A stretch of 64,000 nt of DNA from Prosapia bicincta (Eukaryota > Arthropoda > Insecta > Hemiptera > Cercopidae), in assembly GCA_036971475.1 (NCBI GenBank), contig JBAIZL010000008.1, forward strand, positions 34,169,586-34,233,585, read 5' to 3'. The notes under the pieces are model-generated. The model had not been told where the DNA came from and did no database searches. It worked only from the letters and a program-made list of their open reading frames with translations. Positions 47,503-50,240 of this stretch are shown here, piece by piece (the stretch's first letter is position 1; each line of letters opens with the position of its first letter). The position numbers were made by a program, and so were the translations under genes.

Positions 47503-50240
47503 CGTACGTGCGTGCGAAAGGATGTATTCTGTTGCCCAAGAAAAATGATACTTTCTAATATAGGTTTCAAGCGCATGCGATTTTCAAGCACTTCTAATCA
47601 GATATGAATCCATTAAGCCTGATCGTTTTCTATTATTCTACTTTAAACATGACGGAACATCCTGAAATGTCAAACGAATGACATCTAAAATGTTTACCTA
47701 ACCACTCAAAAATTATTTATAAAGATTATAAATCTTAATTAATTATTGTAATTTTTAGACTTAATTCCAGAGTCAAGTGTGGAAAAATTACGCTTGCAAA
47801 ATTACGTATGAAAATCATATGTTCAAGACTAAGCTTCACTAGCGATATCTGTTGTTAAAACTCTTAGATGTTTACGAGGATAGGCCGAGGGAACATGTCA
47901 CATTTTCAAATTAAAATTGCATTTTTTTATTTACAATAAAAGACGAATTAACTTAAGTAAATTAAGTTAAAATTCGAGCGTATTTATAAACATAGACTAG
48001 CATTTGATAAGTGATTCTTTTTTTGTAATTATTCAAAGAGCATTACAATGTTACAAAATTATTATTATATTTATTACAGTTAGGATTTTATATTTGAGAA
48101 TATATAATAACTTAATTATCGGAAAAGTCGTAATTTAATAATATATTGTCGATTTTTAACCCAAAGTTCTTGAAGGTTGGGGGGGCGATCGCCCCATCGC
48201 CACCCCCTTGGATACGCGCCTGGTTATGAGGGATTTCAATGTTCTTTATTTTTTTTACTACATCTATTGTGTTTTTTATATTTGAGTGTGTGTGTCCAGT
48301 TTTAAGTATTTTCTATTGCTTTTATCTAATGTTTTTATTCACACGTAATTAATAGTGGCAAAAACATTGATTCTGGTAAGAATTTTTCAGTAACACAAAA
48401 AAAATAATAAAATTTGGTAATGACACCCCAAGAGTTTAGTACTTAAAAATATTGACAATACACACAAAACTTTCAAAAATCATGATTTTAAAATAACAAC
48501 AATATATTATACAACGTTAGAATATAGTTATTAACTATCCAGTTAATTTTGGTTTTTATAAAAAATAATATTTACAAATAAATAATGCAAACAATGTTGG
48601 CAAAACTGATTTTCAAACGTTTTGTGTGTTGTGCAAAAATGTTTATTTCTTCAAAATTTTATAATTTTGGGGTGTTGTCACCAACTTTTAATATTTTTTT
48701 ATTTATTGTTTCAAAAGCTTTTTCACTTTACTAGTTAAATTTTTTTGCAAATATCAATCAAGTGTAGAATGTAAATAATTACTCAAAAACTATTTCCAAC
48801 TCGATAATTTGTAGCTATATTTAAATAAATAAATCACAATATAAACTTACAAAACAATTAACTTTATTGACATACCCGTTTCAATGACTTATGTCATTAT
48901 CATCATTAGTGGCACTACTACAAATTAACAACTGTAACTCTTTAAAAAAAAACATATTGTTTTGTGAGTTTGTGTGCAGTTATTTATTTATTTTGACTTG
49001 AGGTTATAACCTTGACTCAAAAGCCAGCTCAATTATTACTTATATACTTCATATAATATAATAAAGTGCTGTACTAATTGTTTAAAAAATTTATATGTAT
49101 TGTTAAATTTGATATTTTTTCAAAATTTTCAATTTCTTAGGAGCCACCAAGTTTTATCTTCTTTTTTAATTTAAGATTTTTTGCATTACCAGGTATAATT
49201 TTGATTTCATTTGTTTGTATTAACTTGGGAAAAAACCACTACTTACTGATTTATTCAGAACACTTGCTGAATTACAAACAAGTGTAATTTGTATAAAAAT
49301 CTCAAGATGTACAATACAAAAACTGCAAGTTTTATAATTTTTAAAAACCAATTTCGTGGGAATGGGAAATAAATACACAAAAATTCACATTCCAAACTCA
49401 ATGAGGATTCTAATTGAGTTTGCAAGAGAATTTATATTAAATAAATTCTTCTGTAGAATATAATGCATTTAGCATTAAAAAATCAGAGACAGAATATAGA
49501 AAATTGTTTTTATTTCCTGTTCCCACAAATTTGATTTTATCAATAACTTTTATTCTGGGCTATGCAGTCATCAGGAGTAAGAAAAAACTATATAAAAACT
49601 TGCCCTATGCCCCAAAAATTAAAAATTTTGGAAAATAGAAATTTCCCCCTCCTTTTCAGCACACAAAAACCTTACTATTTCAATGTTTTGGCTATACCTT
49701 TTTACGTACTTACTCGCAAAATGCCTCAAAATGTAACTAAAGTTCCTGTTTACAAGCAAATTTTAAAACAAAATCAAGCTTGGAGGGGGGATTTCTATTT
49801 TCCAAAGTCTTTAATTTTTGGAGCGTGAGCGGAATTTTTCATAATTTTTTTCGTATTTCTGATGACTTTCTGCATCGCCTGGTATAATTTTGTTTACTAA
49901 AATCGATTATGTGGGAACGGGAAATAAATACCTAGAAATTTAATTAAAACCTTGTAACAAATTATGTTGAATTAAACTGTTTTATGCATATACTTTTATG
50001 TCTAATCCTTCCAAGTTTTAAAAACTTCATGTGACAGAACTTACAAACCTTTTTATGAAACGTATTTTTCGCTATAAGGTCAATTGATACTCTTACACTT
50101 TTTTTGCTGTTTACATTAGCCCCTAGCTGTAAAATATGTACACAAGAATATAAATTATCACTTGTAACTTCTGCAAGTTCTAAATTTGTATCATTCACAA
50201 ACGAACTTTTAAAACCATTTACGTTTTCAAATTTATTCAT
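1..50240 (-). CDS. Sas-6: Spindle assembly abnormal protein 6 homolog (SAS-6), 12 exons, 3' end outside the window
   Basis: SAS-6 is the structural core of the centriole cartwheel: head domains oligomerise into a nine-fold ring and coiled-coil tails form the spokes. The CDS is the minus-strand join of 12 exons: 50049-50240, 42839-43020, 40769-40937, 36420-36605, 34910-35067, 32284-32443, 27937-28005, 22752-22895, 20765-20972, 15345-15418, 6133-6221 and 1-85. All introns are GT-AG and all phases agree, giving 572 codons before the window edge (human SASS6 has 657). Residues 1 to about 185 align with the SAS-6 head domain, including a DDNNPFFIYAL-like stretch followed by QGLLIDF. The next ~300 residues are charged heptad-like sequence expected of the coiled coil, including KANSIIKQLQ, close to the human segment KANEIIKKLQ. 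The tail is serine/asparagine-rich, as in relatives. At the position of human Phe131, the head-head contact, this protein has Leu151. Exon 10 and the C-terminal exons rest mainly on splice sites and phase. A short extra exon in intron 9 cannot be excluded. Confidence 0.9.
86..2825. other. SAS-6 intron 11, first part; no gene seen
   Basis: This is AT-rich intron sequence. Around 1020-1370 it becomes clearly richer in CpG, with TGACGTAA, a TATA-like GCATAAATAG at about 1219, and splice-donor-like GAG|GTATGT and TAG|GTAAGT on the plus strand. This could be an internal promoter or a transposon end. No coding exon could be assigned to it. The rest shows nothing recognisable. Confidence 0.4.
2826..5930. 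repeat. Minisatellite, ~160-bp unit, about 19 copies
   Basis: A unit containing GGCATAATGATGTGCTGG recurs about every 160 bases from near 2948 to 5855, and copies differ by small indels (roughly 157-168 bp). Two sub-types alternate. One has GAGGTAGGCCTGCTCTC; the other, near 3823, 4142, 4303 and 4463, has GAAGTGGACTTGCACTC. No open frame runs through the array. It lies wholly inside SAS-6 intron 11. Confidence 0.95.
5931..7090. other. SAS-6 intron sequence around exon 11, no other gene
   Basis: This is AT-rich intron DNA on both sides of exon 11. No transposon ends, RNA genes or long open frames were seen. Confidence 0.5.
6133..6221 (-). CDS. Sas-6: Probable SAS-6 exon 11
   Basis: The acceptor is TTTTTACAG and the donor is ATCAT|GTAAGT. 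It is open for 29 codons plus two bases only in phase 0, as supplied by exon 10. The Ser/Asn-rich sequence fits the disordered SAS-6 tail. Confidence 0.65.
7091..8230 (+). other. CpG-richer stretch with a possible 5' exon or LTR-like promoter
   Basis: Within AT-rich intron 10 the composition shifts to CpG-richer DNA at about 7300-7760. A motif AAGCCCAGCGGGG occurs twice (near 7456 and 7559). At 8133 an ATG opens a 26-codon reading, MANPETNDLEGEERKIYQDL and so on, which reaches a donor-like AAG|GTCAGG near 8213. This could be a first exon of a plus-strand transcript or the 5' region of a retroelement. No downstream exon was found, so neither is proved. Confidence 0.3.
8231..9916. other. Very AT-rich intron sequence, nothing recognised
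   Basis: Runs such as AAATTAATTAAT repeat near 8690-8880. No gene, transposon end or structured repeat was identified. Confidence 0.5.
9917..10168 (+). repeat. Dispersed repeat fragment with a GC-rich tail; inverted partner at 30825-30990
   Basis: The segment with GGTCATTTCGCC, CCCCCGGG, then AGTCCAGTGACCTGTTCTCTGG and TCATTGCACAG reappears in reverse complement near 30830-30990. It is therefore part of an interspersed element. The last ~110 bases (10057-10165) are strongly GC- and CpG-rich (CGCGCCGG, GCCCCGCGGGCGG), unlike anything around them. Both strands are open for about 80 codons there, which I attribute to GC content. Confidence 0.5.
10169..11518. repeat. 149-bp tandem satellite, 9 nearly identical copies
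   Basis: The unit starting ATCATGAATGTAATCATTGC recurs every 149 bases at 10169, 10318, 10467 and so on. Copies differ at only a few sites. Copies 3 and 8 share GTGCTGCC in place of GTACTGTC, and copies 2-4 share GATAAGGG. The uniformity points to recent amplification, and the shared variants suggest block duplication. Confidence 0.95.
11519..12520. other. Intron 10 sequence, no gene
   Basis: The short open frames here are interrupted and resemble nothing known to me. No repeat ends were seen. Confidence 0.4.
12521..14236. mobile_element. Penelope-like retroelement fold-back with ~550-bp inverted arms
   Basis: Bases 12521-13075 reappear in reverse complement at about 13690-14236. The arms share the block around GGACGGCCGTTTCGGGA / TCCCGAAACGGCCGTCC and the endonuclease coding region. 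The unique centre and right arm carry a Penelope-type coding relic on the plus strand. Head-to-head partial copies like this are a known habit of Penelope-like elements. Confidence 0.85.
13122..14108 (+). pseudogene. Penelope-like reverse transcriptase C-terminus plus GIY-YIG endonuclease (broken)
   Basis: The reading starts just at the catalytic RT motif, decayed to VEDIITLY from the usual YVDDI. It continues through NSLNFLDITI and FNIYRKPT, both typical of Penelope RTs. Stops occur near 13443 and 13636. Then comes TGLYKLTCKSCPSFYIGQTG, the conserved start of the GIY-YIG endonuclease domain. A frameshift follows and the end of the domain is read in another frame (13749-14108), including the TEQYEIYRHLK motif. 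The element is dead. Confidence 0.85.
14268..14636. mobile_element. Palindromic Penelope terminal repeat joined to a TA microsatellite
   Basis: Arms of ~115 bases (about 14338-14456 and 14460-14575) are inverted copies meeting at a centre near 14458, with CACCTTTCGGTCTTTGACCA in one arm and its complement in the other. The same family flanks the elements at 39680, 40520, 43830 and 47385. TA runs lie at 14277-14294 and 14569-14632. Confidence 0.8.
14637..15344. other. Intron 10 sequence, no gene
   Basis: No transposon ends or coding signals were recognised. A 71-codon open frame at 14753 looks random. Confidence 0.4.
15345..15418 (-). CDS. Sas-6: Probable SAS-6 exon 10
   Basis: A 74-nt open stretch lies between a pyrimidine-rich acceptor (TTTTTTTTAAG) and a consensus donor (TTG|GTAAGT). 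Its length exactly converts the phase left by exon 9 (one base) to the phase needed by exon 11 (zero). It encodes a basic sequence containing KSDYKINGGFRKQ. I have no family motif for it, so it rests on splice signals and phase. Confidence 0.6.
15651..15882 (+). pseudogene. Mariner-type (DUF4817 helix-turn-helix) transposase N-terminal fragment
   Basis: From the ATG at 15651 the reading gives WDLQRQVFVYDSFVKSGESI, then AVPSRNTILR and FTSTGSILAR. This pattern matches the N-terminal helix-turn-helix domain of insect mariner-type transposases of the DUF4817 group. Two in-frame stops break it, and the catalytic domain is absent. The related catalytic half of this group is seen at 25794-26974. Confidence 0.6.
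15921..16042 (+). repeat. Left arm of a 122-bp inverted repeat enclosing 4.5 kb
   Basis: GAATTTAAGAATAAACCAGG and the following ~100 bases are matched almost perfectly in reverse complement at 20549-20670. The enclosed segment holds the hAT relic and the pogo element. No matching target duplication is visible outside the arms. Confidence 0.9.
16660..17015 (+). pseudogene. hAT transposase C-terminal relic, part 1
   Basis: The reading includes MKPANVAHLSVFGYEARDL and, after a frameshift, SSTYVCESTFSKLKFVKTS. The latter is the hAT C-terminal dimerisation motif (S-x-x-x-CES-x-FSKL). It is cut at 17015 by the pogo-type element, and the rest of the motif resumes at 19790. Upstream to 16250 the sequence is hAT-like non-coding and too decayed to bound. 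Confidence 0.7.
17533..17685 (+). CDS. pogo-type transposase exon 1 (helix-turn-helix)
   Basis: The 51 codons start at ATG 17533 and end at the donor AAAGCG|GTAAGT in phase 0. The sequence SKREVARELGINECTLRKRL is a textbook helix-turn-helix of the psq/CENP-B N-terminal type, which recognises transposon ends. An intron of 263 bases (17686-17948, acceptor TTTTTTGCAG) separates it from the main exon. The downstream frame connects directly. Confidence 0.85.
17949..19337 (+). CDS. pogo/Tigger transposase main exon (DDE superfamily)
   Basis: The frame is open from the acceptor at 17949 to TAA at 19335. A CENP-B-like second DNA-binding region (WLKGFCKRNKLSVRSPE) is followed by the DDE_1 catalytic domain. 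The catalytic acids appear in MDETG, ADNHSTH and QPLDKGFF (residues about 127, 237 and 273 counted from the Met-equivalent codon at 17943). This spacing fits the DDxD pattern of pogo transposases. A long Lys/Glu-rich tail (about residues 380-460), probably coiled coil with nuclear-localisation character, follows. The frame then drops out at an A-run near 19308-19317, and a PHD finger is found in another frame. Confidence 0.9.
   Translation, partial: GTIPVSLGRFKRALTDEMERELAQHCRDFDCRFYGLTRKHLMKLAFDYAEMNGVSNRFNKEKKMAGKDWLKGFCKRNKLSVRSPEQCSMARAIGFNKAQVTRFYNNLKECCLDKKFSTHRKFNMDETGLSTVPKRTPKVLTPTGKKTVCKISSAERGDTITAVCCMSATGIFVPPALIFPRKRMNHLLFKNAPSGTLGLVTETGYMNSDLFLDWLKHFVHHVKPSAEDPILLIADNHSTHCSLPAILFCRENNITFLTLPPHASHVIQPLDKGFFAPLKAAYAAEAEKFLVQNPGEVIRLTDVAGIFKEAYIATARVKLAEKSFKLTGIEPFNPDVIDEELFAPSLVTDKPPKGVNEGTDSSLPNQSNNSPAKTSNNIMVNVQSILPLPKIKAKETENKKKKRSSQKSEILTSSPFKRLLEEKEREKKELEKVKAERTLKKTERESEKDIRNTKKKPMHIKN
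19318..19543 (+). pseudogene. Frameshifted C-terminal PHD finger of the pogo-type transposase
   Basis: In the frame one step from the transposase, the sequence runs open to TAG at 19543. It contains CPGC, QCGICKEWWHEDC and FVCDHC, a complete C4HC3 PHD zinc finger, after an acidic linker (PEEDDVD). PHD fingers usually read histone-tail modifications. Several insect pogo-like transposases end in such a finger, so I infer that it belongs to this protein and that the break at the A-run is a recent mutation or sequencing error. Confidence 0.8.
19788..20102 (+). pseudogene. hAT transposase C-terminal relic, part 2, and hAT 3' end
   Basis: YRSRLTSENVENILRISVSS followed by a stop is the end of the hAT dimerisation domain, continuing part 1 across the pogo insertion. 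The non-coding tail has GCGGCCCTCAGG and closes with GAGGACCCCTG at 20102, a typical hAT 3' terminus. The matching left terminus is not recognisable. Confidence 0.7.
20549..20670 (-). repeat. Right arm of the 122-bp inverted repeat
   Basis: Reverse complement of 15921-16042 with only a few mismatches. It ends about 95 bases before SAS-6 exon 9, so the whole nested block fills most of intron 9. Confidence 0.9.
20765..20972 (-). CDS. Sas-6: SAS-6 exon 9 (coiled coil)
   Basis: It holds 69 codons plus one base between TTTTTTAG and AGAG|GTAAAT. It is long uninterrupted coiled-coil sequence rich in Lys, Glu and Leu. Confidence 0.82.
21841..22716. mobile_element. Tigger/pogo-type non-autonomous element
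   Basis: The ends are CAGTAAACTCCCGATTATCC at the left and its near complement GGATAGTCGGGAGTTTACTG at the right, with TA on both sides (21839-21840, 22717-22718). The inside is non-coding except for a possible relic of the acidic-basic Tigger C-terminus ending VTDFFVKK near 22353-22385. It lies in SAS-6 intron 8. Confidence 0.88.
22752..22895 (-). CDS. Sas-6: SAS-6 exon 8 (coiled coil, KANSIIKQLQ motif)
   Basis: It holds 48 codons in phase 0 between TATTTCAG and ATGAAG|GTAAGG. GDLVKANSIIKQLQ matches human AELLKANEIIKKLQ, so coiled-coil exons this far downstream still belong to SAS-6. Confidence 0.87.
22897..23372. other. Intron 7 sequence, nothing recognised
   Basis: AT-rich DNA between SAS-6 exon 8 and the hammerhead. 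No gene or repeat ends were seen. Confidence 0.4.
23373..23415 (-). ncRNA. Hammerhead ribozyme, intact core
   Basis: Read on the minus strand: ACTCA, then CTGATGA (23404-23410), then a stem II of GATGAC / GTCATT around TTT. GAAA follows (23384-23387), then a two-base-pair stem III (AC..GT), then the cleavage-site triplet GTC ending at 23378. TGAGT follows and pairs perfectly with the first ACTCA as stem I. All universally conserved core bases are present. Very short stem III and an open stem I are typical of hammerheads carried by Penelope-like elements, and a Penelope relic lies next to it. Activity is inferred. Confidence 0.75.
23625..24825. mobile_element. Penelope-like fold-back with ~600-bp arms
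   Basis: Bases 23625-24240 and 24250-24825 are inverted copies, degraded by scattered differences. Each arm carries a broken GIY-YIG endonuclease. In the right arm SGIYCK is followed after frameshifts by KYIGQTKRNIKTK and EHFSH; in the left arm the same is on the minus strand (GQTKRNIK, HFSHLKDKPEKSAMAKHCLE). The reading frames are interrupted by several stops. The flanking hammerhead probably belongs to the same element. Confidence 0.75.
24850..25241 (+). pseudogene. Possible piggyBac-type transposase N-terminal relic
   Basis: An acidic stretch (GDSDENESQ) is followed in other frames by WYTESIRQGSTARRNIILMR, which resembles the segment before the catalytic domain in piggyBac-type transposases. 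There it has the form W-x-T-E-P...A-x-x-N-I-I. Several frameshifts are needed and no terminal repeats were found, so this is a weak call. Confidence 0.3.
25640..27115 (-). mobile_element. Mariner-type (DUF4817 group) transposon relic
   Basis: Minus-strand pieces run in the right order for a transposase. An upstream part near 26990-27100 is decayed. 26738-26974 has NPRNYVQRINFAQEM and FITDEAHFHLNGKINLQNC (the second catalytic Asp region, D-E-A-H-F). Then comes PLHSPKVTVWCAL, repeated by a tandem amplification. 25794-26054 holds the C-terminal part. Stops and frameshifts break it. Clear terminal repeats were not found, so the limits are approximate. Confidence 0.75.
26178..26757. repeat. Tandem amplification of a ~145-bp piece inside the mariner relic, 4 copies
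   Basis: TTTAGGTTAGGAAAGTT starts near 26178, 26324, 26468 and 26613, and each copy continues through CGAGGTTACA and CTCCACTGCTCAGAGC to TGGTCTCCCAT. Copies 2-4 are almost identical and copy 1 is slightly diverged. Only the last copy joins correctly to the rest of the transposase, so the array arose after the element had died. Confidence 0.92.
27116..27738. other. Intron 7 sequence, no gene recognised
   Basis: An 84-codon minus-strand open frame at 27456-27710 has no features. No transposon ends were seen. Confidence 0.4.
27739..27779 (+). ncRNA. Degenerate hammerhead ribozyme
   Basis: The plus strand shows CCGAGGA in the place of CTGATGA, a strong stem II GGCGAC-ATC-GTCGCC, AAAA in the place of GAAA, then CTAGTC with the two-pair stem III and the GTC cleavage triplet. 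A 4-base stem I (AGCA/TGTT) follows. The architecture matches the hammerhead at 23373, and the downstream T-rich tail is alike. Core changes at several essential bases make self-cleavage unlikely. Confidence 0.5.
27937..28005 (-). CDS. Sas-6: SAS-6 exon 7 (short coiled-coil exon)
   Basis: Exactly 23 codons lie between TTTTGCAG and GAAAAG|GTAAAA. The reading QLIESTKNQTTLEKLVDEL is heptad-like. A neighbouring AG three bases upstream could add one Gln. Confidence 0.78.
28228..28575. repeat. ~87-bp tandem repeat, 4 copies
   Basis: A unit with AGACATATTACAGTTATAGA and GCCTAAAGATACTTTAGGAAGC recurs at about 28230, 28316, 28402 and 28489. The last copy runs into a short plus-strand open frame (about 28525-28656) of 43 codons with an acidic sequence that I do not recognise. 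Confidence 0.9.
28657..29751. other. Intron 6 sequence, no supported gene
   Basis: A 109-codon plus-strand open frame at 29145-29474 is the longest reading here. It has no recognised domain, no convincing start context and no splice partner, so I do not call it a gene. Confidence 0.35.
29752..29838. repeat. (GT)n microsatellite, about 43 repeats
   Basis: An uninterrupted GT run of 87 bases. Confidence 0.98.
30240..31010 (-). repeat. Interspersed element fragment, GC-rich in part
   Basis: 30825-30990 is the reverse complement of the repeat at 9917-10020, sharing GTCATTTCGCC, CCCCGGG, AAGTCCAGTGAC and TTCTCTGGCAGATTTT. Beyond it, 30690-30850 is CpG-rich, as at the other copy, but the sequences there differ. 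It may be an LTR or 5' end of an unidentified retroelement. Limits are uncertain. Confidence 0.45.
31540..32090 (+). mobile_element. Tigger/pogo-type transposon 3' relic
   Basis: The decayed plus-strand reading includes DQFDDSVADNDSEE and, after shifts, AGAPAALDIAL and a piece near 31700-31790. These correspond to the acidic tail and C-terminus of Tigger transposases. About 300 bases downstream the sequence ends with GGGGTTCGGATTTCCGGGG and GAGGTTGTACTGTA, a Tigger-type terminal repeat. The 5' half is missing. Confidence 0.6.
32284..32443 (-). CDS. Sas-6: SAS-6 exon 6 (coiled coil)
   Basis: The acceptor is TTCTCAG and the donor is GACAAG|GTAAGA. The split codon with exon 5 (AG+G) gives Arg and 53 codons follow. 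The sequence is coiled coil. Confidence 0.82.
32444..34909. other. SAS-6 intron 5, nothing recognised
   Basis: This is 2.5 kb of AT-rich DNA without identifiable repeats, genes or structured elements. Confidence 0.5.
34910..35067 (-). CDS. Sas-6: SAS-6 exon 5 (coiled coil)
   Basis: It holds 52 codons plus two bases between TTTTTTCAG and GTTAG|GTAAGC. The sequence is Glu/Lys/Leu-rich coiled coil. Confidence 0.82.
36420..36605 (-). CDS. Sas-6: SAS-6 exon 4 (head/coiled-coil junction)
   Basis: It holds 62 codons in phase 0 between TTTATAG and TTGAAG|GTATTA. The sequence is highly charged (RKTQELEKYIEQKNREYEEL and more), as expected where the head passes into the coiled coil. Confidence 0.82.
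36606..38904. other. SAS-6 intron 3, first part, nothing recognised
   Basis: AT-rich DNA. No transposon ends or coding signals were seen. Confidence 0.5.
38905..39613. mobile_element. Tigger/pogo-type non-autonomous element
   Basis: The left end CATTAGAGTCTCGAATATC and the right end read in reverse (CAGTAGAGTCTTGAAAATTC) match in inverted orientation. TA follows the right end directly. The inside contains two related blocks with GGAAATGAG(T/C)CAGG (near 38995 and 39083) and no transposase. Confidence 0.65.
39614..39678. repeat. (TA)n microsatellite
   Basis: A pure TA run adjoining the Tigger-type right end and a Penelope terminal repeat. Confidence 0.95.
39679..40605 (-). mobile_element. 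Penelope-like relic (GIY-YIG endonuclease) between inverted terminal repeats
   Basis: On the minus strand SGIYKITCNNCNAFYIGKT, then SFKIRFEEHYRAFK and NSLEKYHIYK form a nearly complete GIY-YIG endonuclease domain (about 39850-40190). It is followed by decay toward the left. Both sides carry the same terminal family in inverted orientation (39680-39790 and 40516-40605). Only the last part of the reverse transcriptase remains. A TA run follows at 40603-40648. Confidence 0.8.
40769..40937 (-). CDS. Sas-6: SAS-6 exon 3 (head domain, ring contact)
   Basis: The acceptor is TTCTTAG and the donor is TTGAAG|GTAACT. The split Arg codon with exon 2 restores the R-F-F/R-F-L pair seen in human. Residues 147-156 (ETNCLKVLCH) align with human ETNPFKHLTH, so the ring-contact phenylalanine is leucine here. 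Confidence 0.9.
41106..41171. repeat. (TA)n microsatellite
   Basis: A pure TA run of about 66 bases in intron 2. Confidence 0.97.
41771..42459. mobile_element. hAT-type MITE
   Basis: The left end is CAGTGGCGCA and the right end is TGCGCCCCTG. Flanking 8-mers CTATTATA (41763-41770) and CTTTTATA (42460-42467) agree at seven of eight bases, as expected of an aged hAT target duplication. The subterminal sequences are GC-rich (GGGGGACCGGGCCC, CTGGCCCC) and the interior is AT-rich and non-coding. Confidence 0.75.
42839..43020 (-). CDS. Sas-6: SAS-6 exon 2 (head domain)
   Basis: The acceptor is TTCAATTAG before 43020 and the donor is ATGAG|GTATGT. The exon holds 60 codons plus two bases. It encodes the best conserved block, ISDDNNPFFIYALELSDEDY followed by a QGLLIDF motif, which aligns without gaps to human TDDTDPFFLYNLVISEEDF. 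This exon alone identifies the gene. Confidence 0.92.
43071..43294. repeat. Two TA microsatellites around a short repeat
   Basis: TA runs at about 43073-43141 and 43230-43293 enclose a segment with CAGTTGATGCTCGATAATG that recurs in the palindrome at 43378-43490. Confidence 0.9.
43378..43490. repeat. Perfect-looking palindrome, ~50-bp arms
   Basis: GCGAGTCGACTTTCAAGGAC at the left is answered by its complement ending CAACTCGC at the right. The centre is near 43434 (CTCAAGCAGTTGA). A TA run follows at 43504-43570. Confidence 0.88.
43573..43690. repeat. Palindrome with ~40-bp near-identical arms
   Basis: ATTTAGAGTATCATAAATAC...CATTCCCAAC on the left is mirrored by GTTGGGAATG...GATACTCTAAAT on the right. 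The loop holds CACACTCCCCGTTGACGC. It would form a stable hairpin in either strand. Confidence 0.93.
43791..44395. mobile_element. Penelope terminal-repeat palindrome between TA runs
   Basis: Arms of roughly 240 bases meet near 44070 at CTTCTGTTAGACATACTATA. Both carry the terminal family also found at 14338, 39680 and 40516 (GCGCCTTTCGGTC, CCATTGTTTTTCCGTTGCAC). The outermost TA runs are 43791-43827 and 44334-44392. No coding sequence remains. Confidence 0.82.
44530..44604. repeat. (TA)n microsatellite
   Basis: A TA run of about 75 bases. Just before it, CCTGAAGATGCTGG...CGGCAAAAGC (44443-44473) looks like a very decayed Penelope tail. Confidence 0.95.
44766..45090 (-). pseudogene. Penelope-like GIY-YIG endonuclease C-terminal fragment
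   Basis: The minus-strand reading 44786-45031 contains LNTLEQYEIYK, the conserved end of the Penelope endonuclease, and is open for 81 codons. The block TCACTTAAACAATAGTTTATGAC at 45054-45076 is a terminal sequence shared with 46200 and 60480. Confidence 0.7.
45100..46235 (+). pseudogene. Penelope-like RT C-terminus and GIY-YIG endonuclease (second sub-family)
   Basis: RYVDDIITLYGGNSR at about 45178 is an intact RT catalytic motif. SLNFLDLTII and FNIYRKPITT follow. A frameshift near 45420 and stops at about 45230 and 45838 break the frame. VYKLKCDECNKFYIGQTGRS is the start of the GIY-YIG domain, continuing to LNTLEQYEIYRHKN. The tail (46138-46172) has TTGATGA...ATCGAAAATGTTC, laid out like a decayed hammerhead, then the terminal block at 46195-46232. 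Confidence 0.82.
46236..48350 (-). pseudogene. Penelope-like element, minus strand, split by a hAT-type MITE
   Basis: From right to left the minus strand gives an RT N-terminal part, the RT motif TSCDITNLYTNIPVTET (ending at the MITE border), further RT sequence with many stops, and the start of GIY-YIG (NPGIYKLHCTNCNK near 46370-46420). The MITE at 47309-48222 interrupts the RT reading, which resumes at 48231. The coding frame has several stops and shifts. Confidence 0.75.
47309..48222. mobile_element. hAT-type MITE inside the Penelope relic
   Basis: The ends CAGGCGCATATCCA and TGGATACGCGCCTG are inverted repeats. They are flanked by a perfect 8-bp duplication GTTATGAG (47301-47308 and 48223-48230), which is the hAT signature. 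The element itself contains another Penelope terminal fragment with TA runs (47354-47498) and no transposase. Confidence 0.92.
48866..48920 (-). ncRNA. Decayed hammerhead ribozyme
   Basis: It is homologous to the minus-strand hammerhead at 23373. It reads CTAATGA for CTGATGA, has a good stem II (AATGAC/GTCATT) and GAAAC, but the loop after it is longer and the distal stem I pairing is lost. It is probably inactive. Confidence 0.5.
49505..49935. mobile_element. Small inverted-repeat element (MITE) beside SAS-6 exon 1
   Basis: TTTATTTCCTGTTCCCACA at the left and TGTGGGAACGGGAAATAAA at the right begin imperfect inverted repeats of ~75 bases. A second inner pair (GAAATTTCCCCCTCC / GGAGGGGGGATTTC) lies near 49640 and 49783. 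Partial relatives occur at about 49190-49370 and 60655. A target duplication was not resolved. Confidence 0.6.
50049..50240 (-). CDS. Sas-6: SAS-6 exon 1 (start codon, residues 1-64)
   Basis: The start ATG lies at 50238-50240 and the donor is AAAAAG|GTTTGT after 50049, in phase 0. Residues 30-64 align with human SAS-6 residues 5-42: LYSCVHILQL matches LFHQLVPLQV, and the following SVRVSIDL matches the first beta strands of the head. About 30 extra N-terminal residues, without resemblance to the human start, precede this block. No other in-frame ATG lies within the exon. Confidence 0.85.
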
